A stretch of DNA of 64,000 nucleotides, taken from NCBI GenBank assembly GCA_963823165.1, contig CAWGKV010000044.1:248001-312000 (forward strand). Direction: 5' to 3'. A program made the translations under genes and the position numbers. The notes below the pieces were generated by a model. The model was not told the DNA's origin and did not search any database. It saw only the letters and a list, made by a program, of their open reading frames with translations. The DNA is from Roseiarcus sp963823165 (GTDB taxonomy: Bacteria > Pseudomonadota > Alphaproteobacteria > Rhizobiales > Beijerinckiaceae). This document shows positions 42,429 through 51,502 of this stretch, piece after piece (the stretch's first letter is position 1; each line of letters starts with the position of its first letter).

Positions 42429-43222
42429 CCGACGACGACCGCACGCTGCGGCTCAACGCCGCCCTCGACGGCGAACTCGACGCGATGAGCGCGCTCGAAT
42501 TCGAGCGCGAGCTCGCGGCAGATCCGGCGCTCGCCGCGGAATACCGGCGGCTCGACGCCGTGCGCGGGGCGATCCGCGGCGCCGCGCCGCTCGAGGCCGC
42601 GCCGCCCGCGCTCACAGCCCGCATCGCCGGGCTGGCCGAAACCGCCGGCCGGTCGCCCGCGCTCCCGGCGCGGCGCCCCGGCTGGACCTCGGCGCGCCTG
42701 TTCGCGCTCGCCGCATCGACGGCGGCGGCCGGCTTCGCCGTCGGCGCAGGACTCATGTCGCTCAGGACCGAGAGCGCCGGCGGGGGAGTCGCGCAAATGC
42801 TGGTCTCGGAATTCGCCCGGGCCGAGATCGCAGGCCAACCGTTCGACGTCGCCTCGTCGGACCGGCACACGGTCAAGCCCTGGCTCGCCGGCCGCACCAC
42901 GGTCAGCGCCGACATCGTCGATCTCGCGTCCCGCGGCTTCCCGCTCGCGGGCGGTCGCGTCGCGGTCGTGGACAAGATCCCTGCCCCGACGCTGGTCTAT
43001 CGTCACAACGAACACTTGGTCGCCGTCACCGAGCTTCCGCTCGACGCGCCGGGAGGGCACGCACGCGGCGGAATCGGGACGGTGGACGGCTACCACGTCG
43101 CCCGCTGGTCCGACGCGAATCTCGCCTATGTCGCCGTCTCCGACATGGACGAAAAGACGCTCGCCCAGTTCGTCGCGGCGTTCCGCGAGGCGACGAAGCC
43201 GGCGGCCGAGGAAGGACGATAG
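42425..43222 (+). CDS. Anti-sigma factor
   Basis: 265 residues. N-terminal cytoplasmic acidic region (LNAALDGELDAMSALEFERELAADP) that binds ECF sigma factors, one transmembrane segment near 95-115 (ARLFALAASTAAAGFAVGAGLMSL) and a C-terminal periplasmic domain of about 145 residues. No zinc-binding HxxxCxxC motif is visible, so it is not a classical ZAS protein. Probably inactivated by an envelope signal. Co-transcribed with the sigma factor. Confidence 0.82.
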   Translation: MTDDDRTLRLNAALDGELDAMSALEFERELAADPALAAEYRRLDAVRGAIRGAAPLEAAPPALTARIAGLAETAGRSPALPARRPGWTSARLFALAASTAAAGFAVGAGLMSLRTESAGGGVAQMLVSEFARAEIAGQPFDVASSDRHTVKPWLAGRTTVSADIVDLASRGFPLAGGRVAVVDKIPAPTLVYRHNEHLVAVTELPLDAPGGHARGGIGTVDGYHVARWSDANLAYVAVSDMDEKTLAQFVAAFREATKPAAEEGR

Positions 43223-43230
43223 GGCGAGCG

Positions 43231-43815
43231 ATGGCAGAAACGCTCGGCCGGATTCTGGACGAGGTCAGGCGCTGCGCGGTCTGCGCGGCGCGACTGCCGC
43301 TCGGGCCGCGACCAATCGTGCAGGCGCGGCCCGAGGCGCGCGTTCTGATCGTCGGCCAAGCGCCCGGTTCGAAGGCCCATGCGAGCGGCGTTCCCTGGCG
43401 GGACGCCAGCGGCGAGCGCCTGCGCTGTTGGATGGGGGTCGACGAAGCGGCATTCTACGACAACAGGCGCGTCGCGATCGTTCCGATGGGGTTTTGCTAT
43501 CCGGGCGCGGGAGCGAGCGGGGATTTGCCGCCGCGCCCGGAATGCGCCCCGCTTTGGCACGAGCGGCTGTTGTCCCGACTGCCCGAGCGTCGGCTGACGC
43601 TTCTCGTCGGCGCACACGCCCAGGCCTATTATTTGCGGGGGCGCGGCAAGACGAACCTGACGGAGACCGTGCGCGGCTACCGCGCGCACATGCCGCGCTT
43701 CTTTCCCTTGCCTCATCCGAGCTGGCGCAGCACGATCTGGATGAGGAAAAATCCCTGGTTCCACAGCGAGGCGCTGCCGGCGCTGCGGGAGGCGATCGCC
43801 GAGGCGATGCGCTGA
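43231..43815 (+). CDS. Uracil-DNA glycosylase family protein
   Basis: 194 residues of the uracil-DNA glycosylase superfamily: LIVGQAPGSKAHASGVPW near 35-52 for the motif I water-activating loop, and PLPHPSWRS near 150-158 for the motif with the conserved histidine. Only one CxxC pair (CAVC) lies near the N-terminus, so a full four-cysteine [4Fe-4S] site of family 4 is not assured. Follows the anti-sigma gene by nine bases. Confidence 0.82.
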   Translation: MAETLGRILDEVRRCAVCAARLPLGPRPIVQARPEARVLIVGQAPGSKAHASGVPWRDASGERLRCWMGVDEAAFYDNRRVAIVPMGFCYPGAGASGDLPPRPECAPLWHERLLSRLPERRLTLLVGAHAQAYYLRGRGKTNLTETVRGYRAHMPRFFPLPHPSWRSTIWMRKNPWFHSEALPALREAIAEAMR

Positions 43816-43877
43816 GCGCACAAAGGCGCTGCTCCGCCTGGAGGGGAAGGGGATGGTCCGCGGCGGAGGAGCGCAAG

Positions 43878-44750
43878 ATGTTTCAGCAGGGCCTGTTCAA
43901 GGGCAAAAAGATACTCGTCACCGGCGGCGGCACGGGGCTCGGCCGGGCGATGGCGGAGCGCCTGCTCGGCCTCGGCGCGGAAATCGCCATCTGCGGAAGG
44001 CGCAAAAGCGTTTGCGACGACGCGGCCGAGGAGATGACCAAGGCGCACGGCGGCGTCGTGAAGAGCTACGGCGTCGACATCCGCGACGCGGCCGCCGTCG
44101 AGGCGATGGTCGAAGCTATTTTCCACGAAGGCCCGCTGACCTCCCTCGTCAACAACGCGGCCGGCAACTTCATCGCCCGCACCGAAGATCTGTCGCCGCG
44201 CGGCTTCGACGCGATCGCCAACATCGTCATGCACGGAACCTTTTATGTCACCCAGGCGGTGGGGAAACGCTGGATCACGCAAGGGCTCTGCGGCAGCATC
44301 GTTTCGATCGTCGTGACCTGGGTCCGCAACGGCGGCCCGTTCGTCGTGCCCTCGGCGATGAGCAAGGCGGCGGTGCAGGCGATGACGATGTCGCTAGCCA
44401 GCGAATGGGGCCGCTTCGGCATCCGGCTCAACGCCATCGCGCCGGGCGAGATCCCGACCGAGGGCATGAGCAAGCGGCTGAATCCCGGCCAGGCGCCGGG
44501 CGCCGAGACGAAGGCCGTCAATCCGATGGGCCGCGTCGGCCGCATCGAGGAACTGCAGAACCTCGCGGCGTTCCTGCTGTCCGACGGCTGCGAATGGCTG
44601 ACCGGCGAGACGATCGCCATGGACGGCGCGCAGGCGCTGGCGGCCGGCGGCAACTTCTACGCATTGCGCCAATGGGGCGACGCGGAATGGCGGGCGGCGC
44701 GCGAGGCGATCGAGGCGCAGAACGCTCGCGACCGCGCGCAGCGGGGGTGA
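43878..44750 (+). CDS. 2,4-dienoyl-CoA reductase-like SDR
   Basis: 290 residues from the ATG at 43878 (GGAGGAGCG upstream). NADPH motif TGGGTGLGRAMA near 14, NNAAGNF near 90. The classical SDR catalytic Tyr is absent: the segment reads FVVPSAMSKAAVQAM. This is the pattern of 2,4-dienoyl-CoA reductases, which use a different Tyr/Lys pair. It therefore probably reduces unsaturated acyl-CoA intermediates. A C-terminal extension (NFYALRQWGDAEWRAARE) is typical of the family. Not obviously part of an operon. Confidence 0.87.
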   Translation: MFQQGLFKGKKILVTGGGTGLGRAMAERLLGLGAEIAICGRRKSVCDDAAEEMTKAHGGVVKSYGVDIRDAAAVEAMVEAIFHEGPLTSLVNNAAGNFIARTEDLSPRGFDAIANIVMHGTFYVTQAVGKRWITQGLCGSIVSIVVTWVRNGGPFVVPSAMSKAAVQAMTMSLASEWGRFGIRLNAIAPGEIPTEGMSKRLNPGQAPGAETKAVNPMGRVGRIEELQNLAAFLLSDGCEWLTGETIAMDGAQALAAGGNFYALRQWGDAEWRAAREAIEAQNARDRAQRG

Positions 44751-44754
44751 CAAT

Positions 44755-44865
44755 TGTTGCCTCGCCAGACGAGTTGCGTGTCTCCCGTTGTGGCCTGGGT
44801 GCAAACCTTCGCGTCGTTCGTGTTTGATTCTTTCCAACATATTTTGAGCGAGTCTGGCGAAACAA
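44755..44865. repeat. Element with terminal inverted repeats
   Basis: The ends TTGTT..TCGCCAGAC (44755-44770) and GTCTGGCGAAACAA (44852-44865) are inverted copies separated by about 80 bases. The interior has no gene. It could be a small MITE-like element or an RNA hairpin. It lies 5 bases after the SDR stop and before the brnA end. Confidence 0.4.
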
Positions 44866-44929
44866 CAGCGCGCAATGAAGGCGGTAAATCCTGCGCTTGG
44901 TCACAATCACGTCGCCGGTGTCGCCGCGC

Positions 44930-45211
44930 TCATAGCTTTCCCTTCGCCAAGGCGTCGCGCAGCACCTTCTCGACGCGGGCATTGTAGCCCTTGCCGGTGG
45001 CGCGGATGGCATTGACCACATCGGCGGCAAGCCGGAAACCGATATGCAGTTTCGGGGCGTGGCCGATGGCCGGGCGGCCTCGCCCCCTGAAGTTCTCGGC
45101 GGCCTCGATCATGCCAGGGTCCACCTCACTGATGGGCCTGAAATGCTTGAAATCCTCGGCTGTGAGCGGCCTCACCTCGCCATCCTTATTCGTCAGCGGT
45201 CGCTTCGGCAT
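44930..45211 (-). CDS. brnA: BrnA antitoxin
   Basis: 93 residues from the ATG at 45211. The BrnA_antitoxin family is recognised from VRPLTAEDFKHFRPISEVDP and a C-terminal ribbon-helix-helix-like DNA-binding part (HIGFRLAADVVNAIRATGKGYNARVEKVLRDAL). It neutralises BrnT and represses the pair. It overlaps the brnT end (45186), the usual toxin-first order for this family. Confidence 0.85.
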   Translation of the reverse strand: MPKRPLTNKDGEVRPLTAEDFKHFRPISEVDPGMIEAAENFRGRGRPAIGHAPKLHIGFRLAADVVNAIRATGKGYNARVEKVLRDALAKGKL

Positions 45212-45464
45212 AGAATCGCTCCTCTCGTTTGTTGGCCTTTCTGAAACTGATGATCCGGCGGACCTTTCCCCGCTCCACGTAGCTAGCCGCGTAAAGCCGA
45301 CCGCGCATCGGCGCGAAGGCAACCCGGCGCTCCTCGCCGTACATGAACCGGTCGTCTATCGAGATAACCGCCTTCCGCCATTCCAGTTCGGCGGCAAGAT
45401 CGAAGGGCAACCCTCGTTCCTTGGCGTTTTTCGCGCTCTTGACCGGATCGAAATCAATCTTCAT
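45186..45464 (-). CDS. brnT: BrnT ribonuclease toxin
   Basis: 92 residues from the ATG at 45464 (MKIDFDPVKSAKNAKERG). The BrnT family of RelE-fold endoribonucleases is clear from FDPVKSAKN at the start, an IDDRFMYGEERRVAFAP centre and the C-terminal ISFRKANKREERFY with catalytic basic residues (Arg/Lys/Glu). Cuts mRNA when free of BrnA. The lower GC of this pair and its flank suggests horizontal acquisition. Confidence 0.87.
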   Translation of the reverse strand: MKIDFDPVKSAKNAKERGLPFDLAAELEWRKAVISIDDRFMYGEERRVAFAPMRGRLYAASYVERGKVRRIISFRKANKREERFYAEATADE

Positions 45465-45501
45465 AGAATATTGTAGCAACAAAATTCAGGGGCAACAAGC
45501 T

Positions 45502-45520
45502 CACTAACAAAAGCTTAGTG
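45502..45520 (-). promoter_or_regulatory. Palindromic candidate BrnA operator
   Basis: CACTAA-N7-TTAGTG, a perfect 6-bp inverted repeat about 40 bases upstream of brnT. Autoregulation by BrnA through such a palindrome is expected for the family. No experiment is implied. Confidence 0.4.
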
Positions 45521-45689
45521 TGTTACGGAAAACCCCCTCCCCTGCCTAGCCTCTTTCTTTGGTCGCGGCGGGGCATTGCTCCGGTTGGTTTTGAAGAGGG
45601 AAAGATTGCCTGCAAAAAATTGGGAAAATAGATGGTCAGGTGATAATCCCATGAAATTGCTGAAGAACTCTAAAAAACCTCTGTATTCG

Positions 45690-45911
45690 CCTTACGCCCC
45701 AAGGGGCCGAAGTCCATCCCGGCGCAAAAGCGGCGCCGCAGCCTGAAAGACAGTCGCGATCGCGGATGAGCGTGCGCATGACTTGCTCGGGAACCCTGCC
45801 CTTCGCAATCAGAAGCTCATGATTGTCGGTGATCGACATGAGGCCTCTGTCAAACGGCCAGTTCGCGGTTCCGCGCAACGCGAGCCCGTCGCCCACAGAG
45901 TCCGAACTCAA
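45690..45911 (-). pseudogene. Degraded C-terminus of an HNH endonuclease
   Basis: A frame encodes SVGDGLALRGTANWPFDRGL followed by MSITDNHELLIAKGRVPEQV, closely resembling the C-terminal part of HNH restriction-type endonucleases (GLALSGTxHWxFDRGLISxxDD). It breaks off soon after RTLIRDRD, and the upstream HNH motif itself is missing. This is a relic beside a toxin–antitoxin pair. The remaining bases from 45465 to 45690 hold the brnT upstream DNA, AT-rich, with no other gene. Confidence 0.6.
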
Positions 45912-45984
45912 ATGCTGAACCCGAGATACAGGCTGGTAAGCTTCGCGCCCTCTTCCCTCGCCGCCCTTCGCCCCCTATATTCCT

Positions 45985-46305
45985 AGTGCCGCCCGCGAGG
46001 GCGGCTATGGCGATAAATGGGCATCGGAATAAGTCTTTCGGACCCGGGGGCAGTACCCGGCGCCTCCACCCAAGCCCGGCAGAGCGGGCTTCGGCGGGGG
46101 CGAAATAGGTTCGACGGGGGACCAAAAGGGTGATCTTTCGCTCGGCATGATACCGCCGTTATCGGGTCAAACCTATAGTTGCGAATGACAACTATGCTCC
46201 GGTGGCCCTCGCTGCGTAATGCAGTGATGGTACTGGGAATCAAGTCCTAAGGGTTTGCACCTTTAGGCGGGGTCCGGAGGCGCCTGGCAACAGAAGCCTC
46301 CACTT
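45985..46305 (+). ncRNA. ssrA: Permuted two-piece tmRNA
   Basis: The alphaproteobacterial circularly permuted form. The acceptor piece comes first (about 45985-46072), ending with the T-arm CCGGG-GGCAGTA-CCCGG and acceptor strand CGCCTCC. A small hairpin spacer follows (AAGCCCGGCAGAGCGGGCTT), then the coding piece from 46096 (GGGGGCG). GGGGGCG pairs with CGCCTCC, and position 3 makes a G-U pair, the alanine identity element. The tag frame is 46181-46219: GCG...GCG TAA, encoding ANDNYAPVALAA. It rescues stalled ribosomes and marks proteins for ClpXP. A TATATT -10-like box is at 45976-45981. The adaptor gene sspB follows. Confidence 0.93.
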
Positions 46306-46412
46306 TCTTCTTCAGCCCGGAGCCGCCGGGGAGGCGAAGCGGGGAGGGTGGGATGTTTACAACGCTGTGGGGTCCCGATTAAGTCTTGAACTTCGCGGCG
46401 CGAGCCTTCCTG

Positions 46413-46979
46413 ATGCCCACCGACCTCATCCGCTACGACCTTCTCGTCCAGGACGCACTGCGCTCCGTCGTCCGCAAGGTTTTGTCCGACACCGCCCGCG
46501 CCGGCCTACTCGGCGATCATCATTTCAACATCGCCTTCAAGACCCAGGCCCCCGGCGTCGTTGTGCCGCCAGCGATCAAGGGCCGCTTTCCCGAAGAGAT
46601 GTCGATCATCCTGCAGCACGAGTTCTGGGATCTCGTCGTCACCCAGGACGCTTTCGAGGTCAGCCTCCATTTCTCCCGCAAGCCGGAGCGGCTGACCGTG
46701 CCGTTCGACGCGATCACCGGCTTTACCGATCCGTCCGTGCCGTTCGGCTTCAAGCTCGAACCGCGCGTGACCGAACAGCCGGCGGAGACGAGCAGCGCGC
46801 CGCCCGCGCCTTCCTTTCGGCGCCCGGAGCAGCCGGCGCCCTCTCCCACTCTGGCGAAGCCCGCGCTGGGCAGGTCCGGGGATTCCGTCGCCGCCAAGCC
46901 CAGCGCTCCGGCCGAAAAGGCGACCGAACCGGCGGACGCCGCCAAGGTCGTTTCGATCGACGCATTCCGGAAGAAATAG
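46413..46979 (+). CDS. sspB: ClpXP adaptor SspB (alphaproteobacterial type)
   Basis: 188 residues. The ssrA-binding domain occupies about 1-120: LIRYDLLVQDALRSVVRKVL, HHFNIAFKTQAPGV, EEMSIILQHEFWDL and PFDAITGFTDPSVPFGF. A flexible Pro/Ala-rich tail ending VVSIDAFRKK is where SspB tethers ClpX. I start at the ATG at 46413 because MPTDLIRYD aligns with the usual N-terminus; a TTG nine codons upstream is in frame. It lies about 110 bases after ssrA. Confidence 0.93.
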   Translation: MPTDLIRYDLLVQDALRSVVRKVLSDTARAGLLGDHHFNIAFKTQAPGVVVPPAIKGRFPEEMSIILQHEFWDLVVTQDAFEVSLHFSRKPERLTVPFDAITGFTDPSVPFGFKLEPRVTEQPAETSSAPPAPSFRRPEQPAPSPTLAKPALGRSGDSVAAKPSAPAEKATEPADAAKVVSIDAFRKK

Positions 46980-46980
46980 C

Positions 46981-47169
46981 TTGGGCGACCTCGTCAACCT
47001 TCGCCGGGCGCGAAAAAGCCGGGAGCGCCTCCGCAAAGAGGCTGAGGCCGCCAAAAACCGCATCGCGTTCGGAATAAGCAAAGCCGAGCGTAGCCGGCTG
47101 GACAGCGAGCGCGAGAAGGAGGAGCGCGGTCTCGAGGGCCACAGGCTCGTCCGTCCCGATGACGGCTGA
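46981..47169 (+). CDS. DUF4169 family small protein
   Basis: 62 residues, highly charged (about half Lys, Arg and Glu), starting VNLRRARKSRERLRKEAEA and ending KEERGLEGHRL. This is the DUF4169 pattern always found with sspB in Rhizobiales. Begins with TTG one base after the sspB stop. Function unknown; probably a small helical partner. Confidence 0.82.
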   Translation: MGDLVNLRRARKSRERLRKEAEAAKNRIAFGISKAERSRLDSEREKEERGLEGHRLVRPDDG

Positions 47170-47413
47170 CGCACGGGTCGTCAAGCGCTCGCTCGTCGTG
47201 GCCGGCCATCGCACCAGCGTTTCGCTCGAGGACGCCTTTTGGCGCCGTCTGAAGGCGATCGCCGCCGAACGCGGGCTGTCGGTCAACGCGCTCGCCGCCG
47301 CCGTCGACGCCGCTCGCGGCGAGGCCAACCTGTCATCGGCCCTGAGGGTCTTCGTGCTCGAGGCCCTTGCCCCGCTGAAACCGTCGTTGGACGGGCCGCC
47401 GGCCTCTCAGTAA
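47159..47413 (+). CDS. Ribbon-helix-helix domain protein
   Basis: 84 residues. KRSLVVAGHRTSVSLEDAFWRRLKAIAAERGLSVNALAA is the RHH_4 type DNA-binding domain. Overlaps DUF4169 by 11 bases and completes the sspB-DUF4169-RHH transcript. DNA target unknown. Confidence 0.83.
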   Translation: MTADARVVKRSLVVAGHRTSVSLEDAFWRRLKAIAAERGLSVNALAAAVDAARGEANLSSALRVFVLEALAPLKPSLDGPPASQ

Positions 47414-50400
47414 AGTCCGCTCGCGGTCGGGTCAGCCGGGGTCGCCGGGGCGGGGCGCGGCTTCGGCCGCAAGGGCGGCGGCGGAACGGCGCCGCGCGGC
47501 GCGGCGGCGTTGGCGCCGAGCTCGGCGCCCCGCGGCTTCGGCGCGAGCGCCGGGTCGCTCGAAAGGTCAGGCGGAAGCTCGGGCGGGGGAAACGCTTTGC
47601 CGGCTTCGAGCTTCTGCGCAGCGGACCTCGCGGCCGCCGCCTTTTCTTCCGCCGCGCGTTCTGCCGCCTTCTCCGTCGCGGCCTTATCGGCGGAACTTCT
47701 CGCCGCCGCCTTCTTCTCTGCTGCGTCCTTCACCGCCTCGGCGCGCTCGGTCTCGAGACGCTCGGCGACGCCCTTGAGCCGCGCCTGCTCGGCAATCCAG
47801 TCCTGGACTTCCGCCCTGCGCCGCTCCATGAACCGCTCGCCTTTCAGCCGGCGGTTGAAGAACGCGCGCTCTCGAATGTCGGCATCGAGGTTGGCAATGC
47901 GGTCGGTTTCACGCGCTATCGCCTGGGTCGCGAGGCCCGCCGCGAGCCCGGCGACGTCGAGCCGGCGCTTCGGCGCGGAAAGCGCATCCTGAACCGTAAC
48001 CGTCGCGCTCGGCGGCGGCCCCGACCAGAACTTGAGATCGGCGATCGGCGAGGTCACCAACAGGCTCGTCTCGAGCGAAAGCGTCGAGAGATCGAAGCTC
48101 GCGCTCAGCGTCGCGTCTCCGTGGGGCCGCGCGATCGGAAGCGGTCCGAATTTGATCGTTCCCGCGCTGAGCGAGAGCGGCGCGGCGCCGTCAGGAATCT
48201 TCAGCGGCGCTTTATCGAGCTCCTGGCCGAGCGCGTAGGCGATGTTGGTCTCGTCGAGTTGCGCCTCCGGCGCTTCGGTCCTGGCGACGACCCGGTCGAG
48301 CGCCGCCGGATCGCTCCGCGCGAGCTCCGCGCCGACGAGTTGCGCCGTTCCGCCGCCGGCAAGTCCCGCGACCAGTTCGGCGGGGCTTTTCCCGGTCGAG
48401 GCGAATGCGAGCGTCCCGCCGATCCGGCCGGAGAATCCCGCTCGGCTGATCGGAAGCCGTTCGGCGCGCAACGTCCCGCTCAGCGTGGCGCTGCCGCGGT
48501 CGCGCCGCAAAGTCGCGTGACCCGACGCCGCGCCGCTGGCTATTTTCATCGCCATGTCGTCGAGATCGAGCCGACCCTTGTCGAGATGCAACGTGGCGGA
48601 AAAACCCTGCGCCGAGACCCCGTCGGCTGCTTCGAGCGTCGAAGCGTTGACGTGCACGGCGACGGGAGGAGGGTTCAGCGGGGCGGCGGCGAATTTTGCC
48701 TCCGGCCAAAGAGCGCCGGCCTTCGCCGGCTGCGGGGGCCCGAGCGCGAGCGCGAGGACTCCCGAAAGCGGCAGGCGATCGAAGGACAATTCGCCGGTGA
48801 CGGCGGGAGGACTGGGCTCGGCTGCGGCCTCGGCCGGTCCATTGACCGCCTCTTCCGCAATCGCGACATCAGGGTTGTCGGTGATCGCGACGGCCGGCTT
48901 CGCCGGCGGCTCATAGGCGAGGTCGCCGTTCGCCCTCACCCCCGCTAGCGTCGCCGACAGGCGCGAAATGGTCCATCGCTCGCCGCGCAAGGTAACCTCG
49001 GCCGCAGCGTCGACGGGCCCAATTGCGCCGCCGGACGGAGCAAGCCCGAGCGCCGAGGCCAGCGGGCCAAGGTTCGCGCCCTTGAGCTTGGCGGAGCCGA
49101 AAAGGCGCGCCTCGTCGCCCTCGGCGGTCGGCGCGAAGCGTCCGCGCGCCGAGACGTCGGCCCCGGCGAGCGCGGCGGCCGCCTCGACGTCGTAGCCATC
49201 GCCCCACGCGCCGGCGGCATGGATCCCGATGTGAGCCTTTCCGCTCGAGACCGTGGGGCCTGCGACGCCGAGCTGGCGCAGAAGCGGTCCCGAGTTCGGG
49301 CGCGTCGAGGTCGAGGGCGACCGTCTGACCCCGGCCCTTCGGCCCCGGGCCGACCGCGAGGATGGCGTGGGTCTGGCCGATGGCTCCGCTCGCCCGCAAG
49401 GAATCGAGCGATGGTTCGCCCCCGGCAGCAGGACCGCCTTGCGCCTCGAAATCAAGCGAAGTCGGCGAAAGCAATGCAGCGCGCTCGAGGAACGCCTTGC
49501 TCCAGTCGCCCGGCGCGAGGCGCGATACGAGGAGAGCGAAGTCGCGCAGCTTGCCGGCGCCCAAGTGACCCGTCGTACTCAAGCCCTCGGGGCCGAAAGA
49601 TCCCTGGGCCTCGACCGAGGCGCCGCCGAGGTCCGCCACGCTCAACCGCTCGAGCCTCGTGGTCGACCCGTTCTTTTCGATTTTCAACGCCAAAGAGCCG
49701 CTGTCGATCCCACCTTCTCCCAGACGGGCGACGTGCAGGGATTTCGCCTGCAGCGAAACGGAGAGATCGAGATCGCCGAACAGCGCCGCGCTGGCGTTAA
49801 ACGTCGGCAGCGTTCCGACGTCGAGCGAGTCGCTCGAAAGATCCATGTAGAGCCGACCCGGATCGGACCCGACCGGATCGGTGAACGCCAGCGAACCGGC
49901 GAGCGTGGAGCGCTCGAGCGTGAGCCTGAGGCGGCGGCCGGAAAGACCGACGGTCGAGGCTTCGACATCGCCCGACAGCGAGGCGTTCCGGATGGCGAAA
50001 GCCTCGCCGAGCGCGGCGGCTCTCGCGGCGAAATTCGGTTCCCCCTGGCTGGCCCAGTCGCGCAGCAGAGGGAAATCGGCGGTGGAAAAATCGATCGCGC
50101 CGCTGAACTTCGGCGCCGAACCGGTTTCGAGTCGCCCGTCCGCCTTGAGGCGGCTTTCCCCAGGCAGGCCGATGTCGAAGCGGGTCTTCAGCGGCGCCCC
50201 CGGCGCCGCGTGGAGGTTCGCCGACAGATCCGAGAGCGTCTCCGAGCCCAGAATGACGTCGCCCGCCGCGATGTCGGCCTCGACCGCCATCCCGTCCGCC
50301 CCGGGGAGCGCCGGCCCGAGCGCGGAGGCGAGCAGGGAGATTGCGCGCGCAGGCGGGACGCCGTCCTCGCCCTTTCGGCGCAGGAGCGCATCGACATTGG

Positions 50401-51328
50401 CCTGCTTCGCCTTCGCCTTGATGGAAAGCCGCGGGGACGAATCGTATGTGAGAATGGCGTCCCCGTCCGCCCGCAGCGCGCGCTCCTCGGGTCCGAATCG
50501 GAACTCGGCGTTCGTCAGCCTCGCGGTGTCGAGATCCGCGCGCATCGGTCCGGCGACGCGCCAGGGTAGCGGGCCGTCGGGACCGGCCGTGGATCCGATC
50601 AGAACGGCCGTCCCGGAAAGAGTGGGCGTTTTCGCCCCGTCGCCGGCGAAGCCCAAGGCGCCGTCGAACACGAGCGCAGGCCAGCTCGGACCGGCGTCGA
50701 TCGAGGCGTGAATCGGAGTTCCTGCTACGTCCCGCTTATCCGAGGCGAATCGGAAGACGACCGGCGCCCCGCCGGGGCCGTCGAACGTCCCCGACGCGCG
50801 ATAGGGCCCGGCGAGCGAAGGAGCGTCCGCATCGAGATCGATTCCGCTGATCGTCCGCGCACGTCCGCCTGCGCCGTCGGTGAGGATTCTGACCTCGCCG
50901 TCGCGCATGGCGAGCCGGTCGAACCCGACGGCGTCTGCTTCCTTCGTTTGCGCCCAGGGCAGGTTGAGCGACCCGTGGCCATTCCCGGTCAGCGTCAGGA
51001 CGGGCTTTTCGAGCCGAATCTCGTTGAAGCGGATCGCGCCGCTCGCGAGCTTCACCAGCGCGAGTTCGAGCCGGGCCGATTGGAACGACAGCCGCGGCGC
51101 CTGCGGCCCGGGACCCGCCGCCGACCCCTCCCCCACTTCGAGATAGGGGACCGGGAGCAATCTCAGGGTGATCGGCCCGCTGAGCGCGACGCGCCCACCC
51201 GTGATGGCGCCGAGCCGCGCCTCGATCTCCGCGCGATGGGCCGACCAGTCGATGAACAGCGGAGCGATCAGCGCGGCTGTGAGAAGGGCCACGAGCGCCA
51301 CCGCGAGGATGGTCAGGACAACGCGCAC
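47407..51328 (-). pseudogene. AsmA family protein, one frameshift
   Basis: A protein of about 1306 residues if one base is removed. N-terminal transmembrane segment (MRVVLTILAVALVALLTAALIAPLFIDW) and the AsmA start (SAHRAEIEARLGAITGGRVALSGPI). A long series of beta-groove repeats follows, and the C-terminal about 110 residues are Ala/Lys/Glu-rich and probably helical. The frame switches near 49298: deleting one C of a CCC run gives LDAP-NSGPLLRQLGVAG. The C-terminal half stays fully family-like, so it is either an indel error or a fresh mutation. AsmA-type proteins move phospholipid between membranes. Overlaps the RHH stop by seven bases (convergent). Confidence 0.8.
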
Positions 51329-51502
51329 AGAAAATGAAACACCAATTCAGCTTCGAGGAGCGAAGCTCGGCGAGCATCGCACTGCAAAATGCCGCGAAAA
51401 TATGACCAAAACAACTGGAACACGCTTCCTGACGCGCGTCACATCGTCATTGCCAATCCTGCCCGACCGCCGGGAGGTGGAATTGACCGGCCTTCCGCGC
51501 TT

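Noticed and set aside
43878..44750. Missing catalytic Tyr in the SDR as a sign of a pseudogene
   Set aside because: Dienoyl-CoA reductases of this subfamily normally lack the standard Y-x3-K at that place; the rest of the gene is intact.
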